A stretch of DNA of 64,000 bases from Gammaproteobacteria bacterium (GCA_009843635.1 VYDB01000015.1:6983-70982), one strand, 5' to 3'. Positions 16,251 through 25,751 are shown, counted from the stretch's first letter. Numbers and translations: made by a program. The notes: generated by a model from the letters alone, not told the origin.

Positions 16251-16820
16251 ATGTCCGACGACTTGGAAAACTACGAACTGGTCTCCATCTATCGCCTCAA
16301 TCCCAACGACCAGGAACGGCTGCTGCTCACCCAGCGGGAGTGCGTGTTCAACTGGTGCACCAAGGACGAATGGCCGGTGGGGGTCATCATGTCCTACATC
16401 TGGCGCAAGGGGCGCGTCTGGCTCACGGCCGGCGCCCACCGACACCGCATTTCGGCGGTGCGGCGCAACCCCAAGGTATCCGTGGTCATCACCAGCACGG
16501 GCACCGAACTTGGCCCCTCGAAGACCATTACCATCAAGGGGCGTTGCGTGGTGCACGAGGATCGCGAGACCAAGGATTGGTTCTACCCCGACTTCGCCCG
16601 CGCCCTGCGGCCGGAGGAGGACGCCGCCAAGGCCTTTGAGCAGATGCTCGATTCGCCGCTGCGCATCGTGCTGGAAGTGATTCCCGAAAAGTACATCACC
16701 TACGACGGGGTGAAGATGTGGGCGCACACCGAAGGCAGCCTGGACCCGTCGGAGCTCGCTGAACCCCTGGAGTCCGACACGGTGCGCCTGCGGCGGGAGA
16801 TCCAACGGCGCAACCTGTGA
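16251..16820 (+). CDS. Pyridoxamine 5'-phosphate oxidase-family (FMN/F420-like) protein
   Basis: A 189-residue split-beta-barrel protein of the PPOX-like superfamily (QRECVFNWC near residue 27-36, then TAGAHRHRISAVRRNPKVSVVI). These bind FMN, F420 or heme and act as small flavin oxidoreductases. It is preceded by a T-rich stretch and TACAAT (16213-16218) that may provide a promoter. Its stop codon is overlapped by the GTG of the MauD-like gene. The physiological substrate is unknown. Confidence 0.8.
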   Translation: MSDDLENYELVSIYRLNPNDQERLLLTQRECVFNWCTKDEWPVGVIMSYIWRKGRVWLTAGAHRHRISAVRRNPKVSVVITSTGTELGPSKTITIKGRCVVHEDRETKDWFYPDFARALRPEEDAAKAFEQMLDSPLRIVLEVIPEKYITYDGVKMWAHTEGSLDPSELAEPLESDTVRLRREIQRRNL

Positions 16821-17383
16821 TCCCCGTCATTGCCTCCCAAGTTGGCCTGCTGCTGGGCCTGTTGGCCCTCGGCCTCGTGGCGCTCTCCTTGGCCCGCCAG
16901 ATCGGTGTGCTCCATGAGCGCACCGCGCCGGTGGGTGGGTTGCTTCAGAAGGCACGGCAAGAAGCCGCCAAGGTGGATCGAATCGATCTTGATGCGGTGC
17001 GGGTGGCCACGGCGGCGGGCTTCGCCGGCCCCTTGCGGCAGCTTTGCAAGGGCCGAGCCATCGCCCTGTTGTTTGTCAGCGAGGAATGCGCGGTCTGCAA
17101 GTCCCTGCTGCTAAGCTACGAGGCGGCACTGGGTCGCTACGAAGCCTTGCCGCTGGTCTTGGTGGGCGGTGCTGCCAGTAGCGACCTGGGCAGCTTCGCA
17201 GAGCTTCATGGCTTGCGCCCCGATAGGGTTTTGGCCAGTTCCGAGCTCGCCGTCGCCCTGCAGGTGATGCAAACGCCGACCCTAGTGCTGCTTGATCCGG
17301 ACGGGCGTCTGCTCGAACGGGTGCGCCTACGGGGGCCCACTCATCTGACCAGAGCCGCGACGCGCTTGGCGGAGGCGGCATGA
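16817..17383 (+). CDS. Membrane-anchored thioredoxin-like protein (MauD-like)
   Basis: A 188-residue redoxin. Residues ~5-28 are a membrane anchor, followed by the ARQIGVLHER segment typical of MauD-type proteins, and a thioredoxin fold with C91 and C94 (CAVC). MauD helps disulfide formation in methylamine dehydrogenase; here no mau structural genes exist, so a general periplasmic disulfide role is more likely. It starts at GTG overlapping the previous stop (GTGA) and overlaps the next start (ATGA), so it is tightly coupled in the operon. Confidence 0.82.
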   Translation: MIPVIASQVGLLLGLLALGLVALSLARQIGVLHERTAPVGGLLQKARQEAAKVDRIDLDAVRVATAAGFAGPLRQLCKGRAIALLFVSEECAVCKSLLLSYEAALGRYEALPLVLVGGAASSDLGSFAELHGLRPDRVLASSELAVALQVMQTPTLVLLDPDGRLLERVRLRGPTHLTRAATRLAEAA

Positions 17384-18576
17384 CGATCTTTCGCGGGCTC
17401 AAGGTGCTCGATGTGGGCACTTGGATCGCCGCTCCGGTGGCCGCCACCATGCTGGCCGACTACGGCGCTGACGTCATCAAGGTGGAAAGACCGGGGCGCG
17501 GCGACGATTACCGGCGCTTCGCCTCCTTCGCCATCAGCCCGAACGCGGAGGCCAACTACACGTGGCTGCTGGACGCGCACAACAAGCGCTCGCTCAGCTT
17601 GAACCTGAAGTCGGAGGAGGGGCGGCGCATCCTCCTGGAGCTGGCGGCGCAGGCCGATGTTTACATCACCAACCAGCCGCCGGCCCTGCGCCGCGAACTG
17701 AACCTGACCTACGACGACTTGAAGGCGCTCAATCCGCGGCTGATCTACGCCTCGCTCACCGGCTACGGCGAATCCGGGCCGGAACGGGACCGCGAGGCCT
17801 TCGACCTGGTCGCCTATTGGGCGCGCAGCGGCCTGATGGACCTAGTGCGCGCGCCCGGCGCGGACCCGGCCCAGTGCTTGCCGGGCATGGGCGACCACCC
17901 CACCGCCATGGCGCTCTACGCCGGCATCGTCACCGCGCTGCTGGATCGGGAGCGAACGGGGGAGGGCCGCATGGTGCACACCTCGCTGATGGCCAACGGC
18001 GTTTGGGCCGCTTCCTGCATCGCCCAGGCGCGCTTTTGCGGCGCTGCGACCGCGGGTTACCAAGACGTCCATCGGCATTTCTGGAACCGCCCCCTGTACC
18101 GGGCGGCGGACGGCCGTTGGCTGCAGTTCACCATGGTGCGCACCGACGCTGAGTTCAAGCGGGTTTTGCGAGGGCTGGAAGTCGGGGATTGGAGCGACGA
18201 TGCGCGCTTCGCGACCAGCGAATCCCGCATCACTCATGGCGAGGCGCTGATCGAACGGCTGCGCGCCCGCATCGAGGCTGAGCCGAGCGACCACTGGATG
18301 GCGCGATTTGCCGAGACCGGCGCACCAGTGGCCTTGGTTGGGCAGATCGATGGCCTGGCCGACGATCCCCAGGTCGCGGCCAGCGGCTTGCTTTCTCCGC
18401 CCAGCGACGCCGCCGAAGGGGCGCAGTTCATTCGTCCGCCGATCAACGTTGAAGGGCTGGATCCGGCGCCGATTGAGAAGGCTCCGGAACTGGGTGAACA
18501 CAGTGCCGAAGTGCTCGCCGAACTGGGCTATGGTGAAGCGGACATCGCCCGCTTCGCGGCGCAAGGCGTGATCTGA
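17380..18576 (+). CDS. CaiB/BaiF family CoA-transferase
   Basis: A 398-residue class III CoA-transferase. The catalytic Asp aligns with D172 in GMGDHPTAM and the family's RTGEG motif follows. It would move CoA from one organic acid to another. It is the first of three such genes in the window (others at 40598 and 45798), and all three are in different contexts. It sits between MauD-like and YdjM-like genes, with a 4-base overlap upstream. Substrate unknown. Confidence 0.9.
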   Translation: MTIFRGLKVLDVGTWIAAPVAATMLADYGADVIKVERPGRGDDYRRFASFAISPNAEANYTWLLDAHNKRSLSLNLKSEEGRRILLELAAQADVYITNQPPALRRELNLTYDDLKALNPRLIYASLTGYGESGPERDREAFDLVAYWARSGLMDLVRAPGADPAQCLPGMGDHPTAMALYAGIVTALLDRERTGEGRMVHTSLMANGVWAASCIAQARFCGAATAGYQDVHRHFWNRPLYRAADGRWLQFTMVRTDAEFKRVLRGLEVGDWSDDARFATSESRITHGEALIERLRARIEAEPSDHWMARFAETGAPVALVGQIDGLADDPQVAASGLLSPPSDAAEGAQFIRPPINVEGLDPAPIEKAPELGEHSAEVLAELGYGEADIARFAAQGVI

Positions 18577-19638
18577 TTGGATCCGGTCTCCCAAGCGGCT
18601 CTTGGCGCGATTACCGCCCGCAGCGTAGCACCCGCGGACATGGCCAAGGGGGTGCTCATCGCCGGTGCTGCCCTGGGGGCCGCTCCGGACCTCGACGTGG
18701 TCTTCTCGATTGGCGGCGATTTCTTTGACACCCTAAAGCACCATAGGGGTGTCACCCACTCGCTCATCGTGCTGTTGGCGCTGGGCCCGCTGGCTGGCCA
18801 CTGGCTGTGGCGGCGCTTTGGCGATGGTCTGCGTTGGCGCCGACAACATCTCTGGTGGCTGGCGGTGGCCACGCTGGCGCTGCTGTCGCACCCGCTGTTG
18901 GACGGTTTGACGACCTATGGCACCCAGTGGCTGGCGCCGTTTTCCGATCGGCGCTTCGCGGTCAACGCCATGCCCATCATCGACCCGGTGTTCACCCTGA
19001 TTCTGCTCGGCGGATTGGCGGCGGGGATTTGGCTCAAGTCGCCGCGCCGCCGCAAGGCTTCGGCACTTGCCGCCTTGGCGCTGAGCTGCGCCTACCTCGC
19101 GTACGGATGGGCGCAAAACCGGGAAGCGGCGCAGTTTGCCGCCGCCCAACTGGAAACCGAGGGGGTGGTGGACTACGAACTAAGCGCCTTCCCCACGATT
19201 CTGCAGGTGCATTACCGGCGCATCGTGGTGCGCACGCCCAGCGAGGTGCGGGTCGGCTACTACTCCACTTGGTTGCCGTGCGCCATCCAATGGGGGCGGG
19301 CATCTCGGGCGGGCCCGGCGGCGGCTTCGGCGTTGGCGGCCACGGACGAAGGCCGCACCTTTGATTGGTTCACCATGGGCTGGAGCTTTCCCGTGGTGCA
19401 GCCATTGGCCAACGGCTTCCAGGTCACCTTGAACGATCTGCGATACGGCGCCACCTTGGACCCCGGGGAGAGCTTCTTCTCCATCGGCGCCCGCTTCGAT
19501 GCGGCTTGGCGGCTGCTTGCGCCGCCCACTGGGCGCGGCTTCAGCCCAGACCAGGACCGTCTTGACTTCAAGACCTTGTTCGACGCGGCCTATTTTTCGG
19601 AGTGCCCATCCGCTGCCGCGGAGTTCACTCCCACCTAG
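18577..19638 (+). CDS. YdjM-family membrane-bound metal-dependent hydrolase (DUF457)
   Basis: A 353-residue inner-membrane protein. The start is TTG, giving MDPVSQAALGA, which matches the common N terminus of this family; it follows the previous stop directly. A conserved HHRGVTHS near residue 49-56 and LSHPLLDGLTTYG near 105-117 hold the likely metal-binding His and Asp residues. About five hydrophobic segments occupy the N-terminal 180 residues, and the rest is soluble. E. coli YdjM is LexA-regulated; no SOS box is seen here. Confidence 0.82.
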   Translation: MDPVSQAALGAITARSVAPADMAKGVLIAGAALGAAPDLDVVFSIGGDFFDTLKHHRGVTHSLIVLLALGPLAGHWLWRRFGDGLRWRRQHLWWLAVATLALLSHPLLDGLTTYGTQWLAPFSDRRFAVNAMPIIDPVFTLILLGGLAAGIWLKSPRRRKASALAALALSCAYLAYGWAQNREAAQFAAAQLETEGVVDYELSAFPTILQVHYRRIVVRTPSEVRVGYYSTWLPCAIQWGRASRAGPAAASALAATDEGRTFDWFTMGWSFPVVQPLANGFQVTLNDLRYGATLDPGESFFSIGARFDAAWRLLAPPTGRGFSPDQDRLDFKTLFDAAYFSECPSAAAEFTPT

Positions 19639-19646
19639 CGGGATTG

Positions 19647-21830
19647 GTGGAATCCGTGAAAACGCCGTCCAAACCACCGCGTCGAGACCTCGTGTTGATC
19701 GGGGGTGGGCACAGCCACGTCCAGGCGCTCAAGTCGTTCGGCATGGCGCCCCTGGACGGGGTTCGAGTGACCGTGGTTGCCCGAGAGGTCCACACGCCCT
19801 ATTCGGGCATGCTGCCTGGATACGTCGCGGGGTTTTATGGCTGGGACGACATTCACATCGATCTCGGTCCCCTGTGCCGCTTTGGGGGCGCCCGTCTCAT
19901 CGATGATGAGGTGACGGCGCTCGATCTGGATGCTGGCCTAGTCCATTGCCTTCAGCGACCGCCCATTCGCTTTGACCTGCTGTCCATCAACTGCGGTGCG
20001 GCGCCGGAGGCACCGGTCGAGCTGGGCCATTGCGTCAAGCCCATTGGCCGCTTTCTGCCCGAGTGGGACAGCCTGCGCAACCGCATCCGCCCCAACGCCA
20101 AGCTGGTGCTGGTCGGTGGCGGTGCCGGCGGCCTCGAGTTGGCCTTGGCCGCCCGCCGAACCTTGCCGGAATCCATCGACATCAAGGTGGTTGCCGATGA
20201 GGTCCTGCCCGACCATGGCCGCATGCCAAGGAGGCTGCTCCTCGGCGAGTTGGCAAAGGCGAACATCGCCTTGGTTCGCGGCTTGGTCACGTCTGGGTCG
20301 CCGGACGCGCTGCGCCTGCAGGACGGCGTGGAGCTGGCGTTCGATCACCTGTTTTGGGTGACGGGCGTCCAAGCACCGCCTTGGATTCGCGACAGCGGGC
20401 TGGCCACTGACGGCAAGGGCTTCATCCGCGTGAATGCCAACCTGCGTTCCGTTTCCCATGAACGGGTTTACGCCGCCGGGGACATTGCCCACTTCGAAAG
20501 CGGGGCTCGCCCCAAGTCAGGTGTTTACGCGGTGCGCGCCGGTCCTGCGCTGGCGGGTAATTTGCGCCGTGTCCTGGAGGGCCGTTCGGCGCGGCCCTAT
20601 CGGCCCCAGCGCCGCGCCTTGAGCCTGATCGGCACCGGCGATGGCCGAGCGGTGGCTTCGAGAGGCGCCTTGGCCGTTTCCGGGCGCTGGGCTTGGCATT
20701 GGAAGCAGTGGATTGATCGGCGCTTCATGCAGCGCTACCAGGAATTGCCGGCCATGGATGAGGCGGCGCCGGAGGATGGTGATGAACTGGACGCCATGCG
20801 CTGCGGCGGCTGCGGCGCCAAGATCGGGGCCGGCGTGCTCAACCGGGCGCTGTCGCGGCTGCCGGCTCAATCGGGCACCCATCTGCTGCAGGGCATCGGC
20901 GATGACGCGGCCCTGCTGGCGCCCAATCCGGCCCCCTTGGCGTTGACCATCGACGGTTTTCGCAGCCTAGTGGACGATCCTTACCGGTTCGGGCGCCTAA
21001 CCGCCCATCACTGCCTGAACGACATCTACGCCATGGGTGCGGTGCCGACCAGCGCCATGGCCTTGGCCACGGTGCCGCTGATGTCGGAGGCGTTGATGGA
21101 GGATGAGCTGCACCAAATGCTGCTCGGCGCGGTTGAGGTGTTGAACGCCGACGCCGTGCCGCTGGTGGGCGGCCATTCCGCCGAAGGCGCTGAGTTGTCG
21201 TTGGGCTTGGCGATCAGCGGCGCCGCGGTCGATCCGCCACTGACCAAGGGGGGTGCGCAGCCCGGCGATCGGCTGATCCTCACCAAGCCTTTGGGAAGCG
21301 GTGTGCTGCTTGCCGCGCACATGCGTGGCCTCGCGCCCACCGCCCTGGTCCAGGACGCATTGCGCCGCCTCGACCGCTCGAATGCCGAATCGCTTGCCGT
21401 GCTGCGCCGGCACGGCGTTCGCGCCGCCACCGACGTCACCGGCTTCGGCCTGATCGGGCACTTGGCGGAAATGCTGGACGCCAGCGGGTTGGGCGCAACG
21501 CTTTGGTTGGACGGTCTGCCCGCCTTGGAGGGGTCAATGGGTGCTTTCGAGCGTGGCGCCGCCAGCGTGCTGCAGCCCGACAACGAGCGCGCTCTGTCCC
21601 AGTTTGAACTGCGCGGCTGCCTGCCGGCGGATCCGGCCGTGCAGCTATTGGCCGACCCGCAAACCGCCGGTGGCCTGCTGGCCTGCGTCCCTGAAGCGGA
21701 GGCACCGGCTTGCTTGGAAGCCCTGGGCAACGCCGGATACGCCGACAGCGCCTGCATCGGTGTCATGACCGAGGGCGGACGCCAAATCACTCAAGCTGCG
21801 CCCCAATTCGAAGTCGCTGGCGATCCGTGA
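19647..21830 (+). CDS. selD: Pyridine nucleotide-disulfide oxidoreductase fused to selenide, water dikinase (SelD)
   Basis: About 727 residues. The N-terminal ~350 residues form an NDH-2-like FAD oxidoreductase (GGGHSH near the start, the second GGGAGG near residue 155, and AAGDIAHF). The C-terminal ~350 residues are SelD, which makes selenophosphate from selenide and ATP; C389 in GGCGAKI corresponds to the catalytic Cys17, the Lys after it is kept, but the second Cys is Ala. GDD (ATP site) and TDVTGFG follow. The start may be TTG 19644, GTG 19647 or GTG 19656. The usual partner selU/mnmH, or selA/selB/selC, is not in the window. Confidence 0.92.
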   Translation: MESVKTPSKPPRRDLVLIGGGHSHVQALKSFGMAPLDGVRVTVVAREVHTPYSGMLPGYVAGFYGWDDIHIDLGPLCRFGGARLIDDEVTALDLDAGLVHCLQRPPIRFDLLSINCGAAPEAPVELGHCVKPIGRFLPEWDSLRNRIRPNAKLVLVGGGAGGLELALAARRTLPESIDIKVVADEVLPDHGRMPRRLLLGELAKANIALVRGLVTSGSPDALRLQDGVELAFDHLFWVTGVQAPPWIRDSGLATDGKGFIRVNANLRSVSHERVYAAGDIAHFESGARPKSGVYAVRAGPALAGNLRRVLEGRSARPYRPQRRALSLIGTGDGRAVASRGALAVSGRWAWHWKQWIDRRFMQRYQELPAMDEAAPEDGDELDAMRCGGCGAKIGAGVLNRALSRLPAQSGTHLLQGIGDDAALLAPNPAPLALTIDGFRSLVDDPYRFGRLTAHHCLNDIYAMGAVPTSAMALATVPLMSEALMEDELHQMLLGAVEVLNADAVPLVGGHSAEGAELSLGLAISGAAVDPPLTKGGAQPGDRLILTKPLGSGVLLAAHMRGLAPTALVQDALRRLDRSNAESLAVLRRHGVRAATDVTGFGLIGHLAEMLDASGLGATLWLDGLPALEGSMGAFERGAASVLQPDNERALSQFELRGCLPADPAVQLLADPQTAGGLLACVPEAEAPACLEALGNAGYADSACIGVMTEGGRQITQAAPQFEVAGDP

Positions 21831-22462
21831 AGAGCGGGACATCGATCGAGGCCGACGGCGCGAAAATTCTGATCGTCACCGATCCGATGTGCTCTTGGTG
21901 TTGGGGCATGACGCCGGAGGTGGATCGGGCGCGGGCGGTGCTGCCGGAGGCGTTCGACCTCTTGCTGGGGGGCATCAACGTGCACGGCACCCAGCCGATC
22001 GGCGAGTTCGGGCGCAGCCACCTGATGGGCATCTGGCGCGAGGTTCAAGCCACCACCGGCCAGGCCTTTGGCTTCAAGCTGCCAACGCCGCTGATTTACA
22101 ACAGCACCTTGCCTTGCATCGCCGTGCAGGCCGTTCGAAAGGTGCTTGGCGTGCCGCCCTTCGACTATCTGCATCGCTTGCAGGAGCGCTTCTTCGTCGA
22201 GGGGGTGGACATCAACGATCTTGAGACCCTGGCCGCAACCGCGCAGGAATGCGGCGTGGATCGCGAGGCGTTTCTGCAAGCTGCCGGGTCGGAGAAAGTG
22301 CGCGCCGCAGTGCGCTTTCAGATGAACACATCCCGGGATTTCGGCACCAACGCGCTACCGTCGGTTTTGGCGGAATGGGGCGGTGAACGCCGGCTCTTGG
22401 CCGGCGGCTACCTCAACGCGGAGGCGTTGCTGGAGTTTGCCAAGCAAGCCGCCGGGGATTGA
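21827..22462 (+). CDS. DsbA-family thioredoxin-fold protein
   Basis: A 211-residue protein with a CxxC motif, C22 and C25 (CSWC), in a DsbA-like fold of the FrnE/2-hydroxychromene isomerase group. It has no signal peptide, so it is cytosolic. The start is GTG overlapping the SelD stop by 4 bases (GTGA). Closely following SelD, it may handle selenide or a related redox partner, or a glutathione-dependent step; that is inference. Confidence 0.85.
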   Translation: MKSGTSIEADGAKILIVTDPMCSWCWGMTPEVDRARAVLPEAFDLLLGGINVHGTQPIGEFGRSHLMGIWREVQATTGQAFGFKLPTPLIYNSTLPCIAVQAVRKVLGVPPFDYLHRLQERFFVEGVDINDLETLAATAQECGVDREAFLQAAGSEKVRAAVRFQMNTSRDFGTNALPSVLAEWGGERRLLAGGYLNAEALLEFAKQAAGD

Positions 22463-22477
22463 AGTTGGCTTGCTGGT

Positions 22478-24508
22478 TCAGGCCACTTCAACATCCACTT
22501 CCGTGTCGTTGTAGCAGGCGCCGTCGGCCAAGTCCGCTCGGTGGCCAGGCACCAGCGCATTGATGCTCGCGCCATGCAAGTAGCTGCGCAGCCAACCGCC
22601 CTTGGGCACGTACAGGATTCCCGGGCGGGGCTTCGGACTAAGCCGCACTGGCAATGTGACCTCGGCTTGGTCATTGCACAGCCGAACCGATTGGCCGTCG
22701 TGTACGTTGACTGCAGCTGCGTCAGCCGGGTTCATCTCCACCGCCAAGTCTTCGTCGTGGCCTGGCGCGCCGCCGAAGGTGGAGTTGGTTCGATGCTCGG
22801 AACTCGGGCTTAGGAGCAGGAAGCGCCTCTGCCGCTTGAGTGGCCGGTAGCTGGGCAGACCTTGGCCGCTGGACTTCTCCAAGGCTTCGCAATAGAGCTC
22901 AATGCGGCCGCTGGGCGTGTTGGGCGCAGCACCCCGCAGCAGGAGTGGTGCGCCAAGGGATGCGTCCACGCAAGATTCGGTTGGCACCTCCCATGCCGAA
23001 CGTCCGCTGAGCGCCGGGTGGGAGCGATCCAGGGACTGCTCGATCAACTGCTGATCTGAATCGGCGAAGGCGTCTTCCTCGAATCCGAAGCACCTCGCCA
23101 GCCGCCGGAAAATCTCCGTGTTCGGCAGCGCCTCCCCAACCGGCGTGATGGCCGGTTCGGCGCGCTGCAGGTACTGATGCCCATAGGCCTTGTAGATGTC
23201 GCGGGCCTCGATGTGCGAAGTGGCGGGCAGCACGATGTCGGCCATGGCCATCGAGTCCGTCATCGTGACATCGCAGCCGACGACGAACAAATCCGCCTTT
23301 GCCAGCGCTTTGCGCATCATGGCCTGCTGGGGATGGACGGCGACCGGATTGTGGTTGTAGATGAATAGCGCCTTGACGGGCACGCTAAGCGAGTCATCGA
23401 GGATGTGGCTTGGCACGTCGAGGATATTGAACTCCCTAGCTGGAGCCTGCCGCAGGTCCGGTCGCTCCAGCGCCTCCTCGTTCACCGGAAAGAGTGCGGA
23501 TACATCGCAGATGCCCGCACCCTTTGGTCCGATGTTGCCGGTCAGTGCGACGAGGGCGTAGATGGCGCGCAGCCCGGAGCCGCCGTTTTGGTTTCGCTCA
23601 GGAGCCACGCCCACTGAGACGCCCACCGGCGCGAGGGTTGCCCAATAGTCCACGAAGGCGCGAATGTCGTCGAGTTCCAAGCCGCAGATTCGGGCGGCGG
23701 ACTCCAAGGAGTGCTTCTCCGCTTCGGCGAGGTAGCGATCGGCGCCTGTGACGTGCTCGGCAATGAAGGCTGGGTCGATGGCGTTGCGCCGCTTGAGCTC
23801 CGCTGCCACCGCATAGCCGAGCACCACATCGGTGCCAGGCAGGATGGGCAGGTGCAGGTCCGCGTCGTCAGCGATGCGGATGCGCTTGGGGTCCACCACC
23901 ACCACCTTAGCGCCCCGGCGGCGCGCCTCCCGGATCGGCTTGGTCAGATGCAGGTGGCCAGCGGTGATGTTGTTGCCCCAGATGATGATCAGGCGGGATT
24001 CGCTAAGTTCGGTGTAGGGAATGCCGCCCGCATCCCCGAACGTGCTGGCATAGGCTGCCGCCGATATGCCAGCGCAGAGCGGCTCGGATCGGACCCGCGT
24101 TGCGCCCAAGCGGTTGAAGAAGCGCTTGTCCATGGAGCCGCCGGCCAAAAGCCCCATGGGGCCGCCATAGGCCAAGGGCACGATGGCTTCGGCTCCATGG
24201 CGCTCGATGATCTCGGAGAACCGATGATGGATGGTATCGAGGGCTTCCTGCCAATGGAGGGGCTGAAACCCGGACGGCGTTCGGATCAAGGGCTTGGCCA
24301 ATCGATCATCGCCGTACACTTGATCGGCCAGTCCGTTTGCCACCTTGGCGCAGATGCGGCCCCGGGTGAGTGGATTGCCGGTGCCGCCCCTCACCTTGGT
24401 CATCCGGCCGTTGGTGACTTCAATGTTGAGGCTGCAGGTGTCAGCACAATCCAAGGGGCACACCGCGGCGTGCGTCGAGCGGCTTGGCGCTTCCAAATCA
24501 AGGTTCAC
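22478..24508 (-). CDS. Molybdopterin-dependent oxidoreductase, single-subunit CPLDC type
   Basis: A 676-residue DMSO-reductase-family enzyme. The N-terminal [4Fe-4S] site is C17, C21, C25 and C53 (CPLDCADTC ... RICAK). A Cys at residue 145 (SEPLC) is in the region expected to give the Mo ligand; there is no selenocysteine codon. The C-terminal part has the molybdopterin-dinucleotide domain. No Tat signal is visible, so it is probably cytosolic. It stands alone without electron-transfer subunits; a formate dehydrogenase-like or N-oxide/aromatic-substrate role is possible. Start GTG 24508. Confidence 0.85.
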   Translation of the reverse strand: MNLDLEAPSRSTHAAVCPLDCADTCSLNIEVTNGRMTKVRGGTGNPLTRGRICAKVANGLADQVYGDDRLAKPLIRTPSGFQPLHWQEALDTIHHRFSEIIERHGAEAIVPLAYGGPMGLLAGGSMDKRFFNRLGATRVRSEPLCAGISAAAYASTFGDAGGIPYTELSESRLIIIWGNNITAGHLHLTKPIREARRRGAKVVVVDPKRIRIADDADLHLPILPGTDVVLGYAVAAELKRRNAIDPAFIAEHVTGADRYLAEAEKHSLESAARICGLELDDIRAFVDYWATLAPVGVSVGVAPERNQNGGSGLRAIYALVALTGNIGPKGAGICDVSALFPVNEEALERPDLRQAPAREFNILDVPSHILDDSLSVPVKALFIYNHNPVAVHPQQAMMRKALAKADLFVVGCDVTMTDSMAMADIVLPATSHIEARDIYKAYGHQYLQRAEPAITPVGEALPNTEIFRRLARCFGFEEDAFADSDQQLIEQSLDRSHPALSGRSAWEVPTESCVDASLGAPLLLRGAAPNTPSGRIELYCEALEKSSGQGLPSYRPLKRQRRFLLLSPSSEHRTNSTFGGAPGHDEDLAVEMNPADAAAVNVHDGQSVRLCNDQAEVTLPVRLSPKPRPGILYVPKGGWLRSYLHGASINALVPGHRADLADGACYNDTEVDVEVA

Positions 24509-24600
24509 GGGGCAACTCCCAAGTGATTGGGCTCAGGCTAGCCGCTTAGGTCCATCTAGTCCAGCACAGGAACCATCTAGGAAACCACTCCGATTCAAGA

Positions 24601-24697
24601 CGAGGGCGGGACGCCCTCGGTCCGGAGGACGACGCTCGGACCAGGCGTGGTGCTTTGGATCGAGGGCATCTTGCCCTCGGACGGGGCGCGAAGCGCC
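24601..24697. repeat. Palindromic repeat cluster, partly shared with 31350-31387
   Basis: Four hairpins in 97 bases: CGAGGGCG/CGCCCTCG around GGA (24601-24619), GGTCCG/CGGACC (24619-24642), CGAGGGCA/TGCCCTCG around TCT (24661-24679) and GGCGC/GCGCC around GAA (24685-24697). The stretch from the second CCCTCGGACGGG through GCGAAGCGCC recurs at 31362-31387 with a one-base indel. It sits in a 485-base gap (24509-24993) that has no other recognisable feature. The pattern is that of REP/BIME-type intergenic repeats. Confidence 0.7.
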
Positions 24698-24993
24698 GTT
24701 GCTTAAGCAGATGAATGCCTTGGGGAAAAGACCCTTGTTCCCTGCCAGCCAACCCCTGGTGGATCCGGGAGGGATTGTCCACGGAGAAAAAACGCACAGG
24801 CTCCCGATGGAAAGCGCAATCCAATGGTCCAATCGCCAACGTGCTCAAGGCGCTGAGGCAGTGCCATTGTTGCTTGGGCCCTGTAAGCTACTGAAACAGG
24901 CGTTTGCACTTCATCTGGAGGCTGTCCGTTCACCTCCACGCTGCGATCACGAAGTCCATACTGCTCAATTGCTCCACTAGTGAAGTCAATTCG

Positions 24994-25548
24994 ATGAAGG
25001 GATATAGGAAAGAAAAAGTAGCTTTTTTGATGGTCAGTACGTCATACGTCGGCGCAACCGCCATATTGATGTATCTTCAATTTGTCCATGGGAATTGGTT
25101 CTTGTCGATCGGACTAGCTGTATCGTGGTGGTTGGCGGTGCAGTTTGTTACTGTGAAGATTTGGCAGTATCTTAAGATGGATCCGCGATCCTGGAATAAC
25201 CTCGCGAATCGATATCCAGCACAAACAAAGGTGACTGAAGACAACGCCCTAACAAACGCATCAATCGGAGCCTTCAATGAGTGTCAAGTTGTGTTTTGGT
25301 TGACTGGAAATAGCGACTATCTAACGATAGAGACACGCGGTTTGTGGTTTTATCGCCGTAAGGGAATATCCGTACCGTGGCGGGACATCCAACTACATCG
25401 TACTTGGGTTGACGATGAAAAGGTGCTGTTCGCCTCGCTGTCGTTCCGTGGAACCGTAGATTGTGAATTGACAGTTCCATGGCGGAAGCACTTTCGAGAC
25501 TTTCTCGACTATCCCGAAGTTACCGCACCTTCACTACATGTGGTGTAA
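24994..25548 (+). CDS. Hypothetical membrane protein, AT-richer than neighbours
   Basis: A 184-residue protein not assigned to a family by eye. Two hydrophobic segments at about 8-26 and 33-55 are followed by a soluble part (residues ~90-175) with beta-rich character; a bacterial PH-like fold behind a two-helix anchor would fit, with low certainty. Base composition is plainly more AT-rich than the flanks and codon use includes A/T-ending codons rarely used by neighbours, which suggests recent transfer. ATG 24994 is chosen because upstream codons look non-coding. Confidence 0.65.
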   Translation: MKGYRKEKVAFLMVSTSYVGATAILMYLQFVHGNWFLSIGLAVSWWLAVQFVTVKIWQYLKMDPRSWNNLANRYPAQTKVTEDNALTNASIGAFNECQVVFWLTGNSDYLTIETRGLWFYRRKGISVPWRDIQLHRTWVDDEKVLFASLSFRGTVDCELTVPWRKHFRDFLDYPEVTAPSLHVV

Positions 25549-25751
25549 AGGCAGTCCCCAACGCGGGAGCTTGTTGTACGCGCCGGTCACCCTGCGGTCG
25601 CCGAACAGCAGGCCGATGTGGGCACCTGCGGCCAGTGTGCCGCTGAATGCAGTCAAGCGGAAGCGGCGGGCCCTACGAACCCTCGTACGACCAAGGGTTG
25701 TGAGACAGCCAGTGGCACGTCAAACTGAGCTAGGCTGAAGGCTCGCAAGAC
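25549..25751. other. Intergenic stretch with a possible decayed coding remnant
   Basis: About 200 bases between the foreign-looking gene and metX. Read on the minus strand, a frame from about 25720 down to a TAG at 25534-25536 is open for ~60 codons and gives a protein-like C terminus (LLFGDRRVTGAYNKLPRWG), but has no credible start. It may be the tail of a gene cut by the insertion of the AT-rich gene. Not recognised. Confidence 0.25.

Noticed and set aside
22478-24508. Selenocysteine-containing formate dehydrogenase, suggested by selD nearby
   Set aside because: There is no in-frame TGA; the candidate Mo ligand is Cys145, and no selA, selB or selC is in view.
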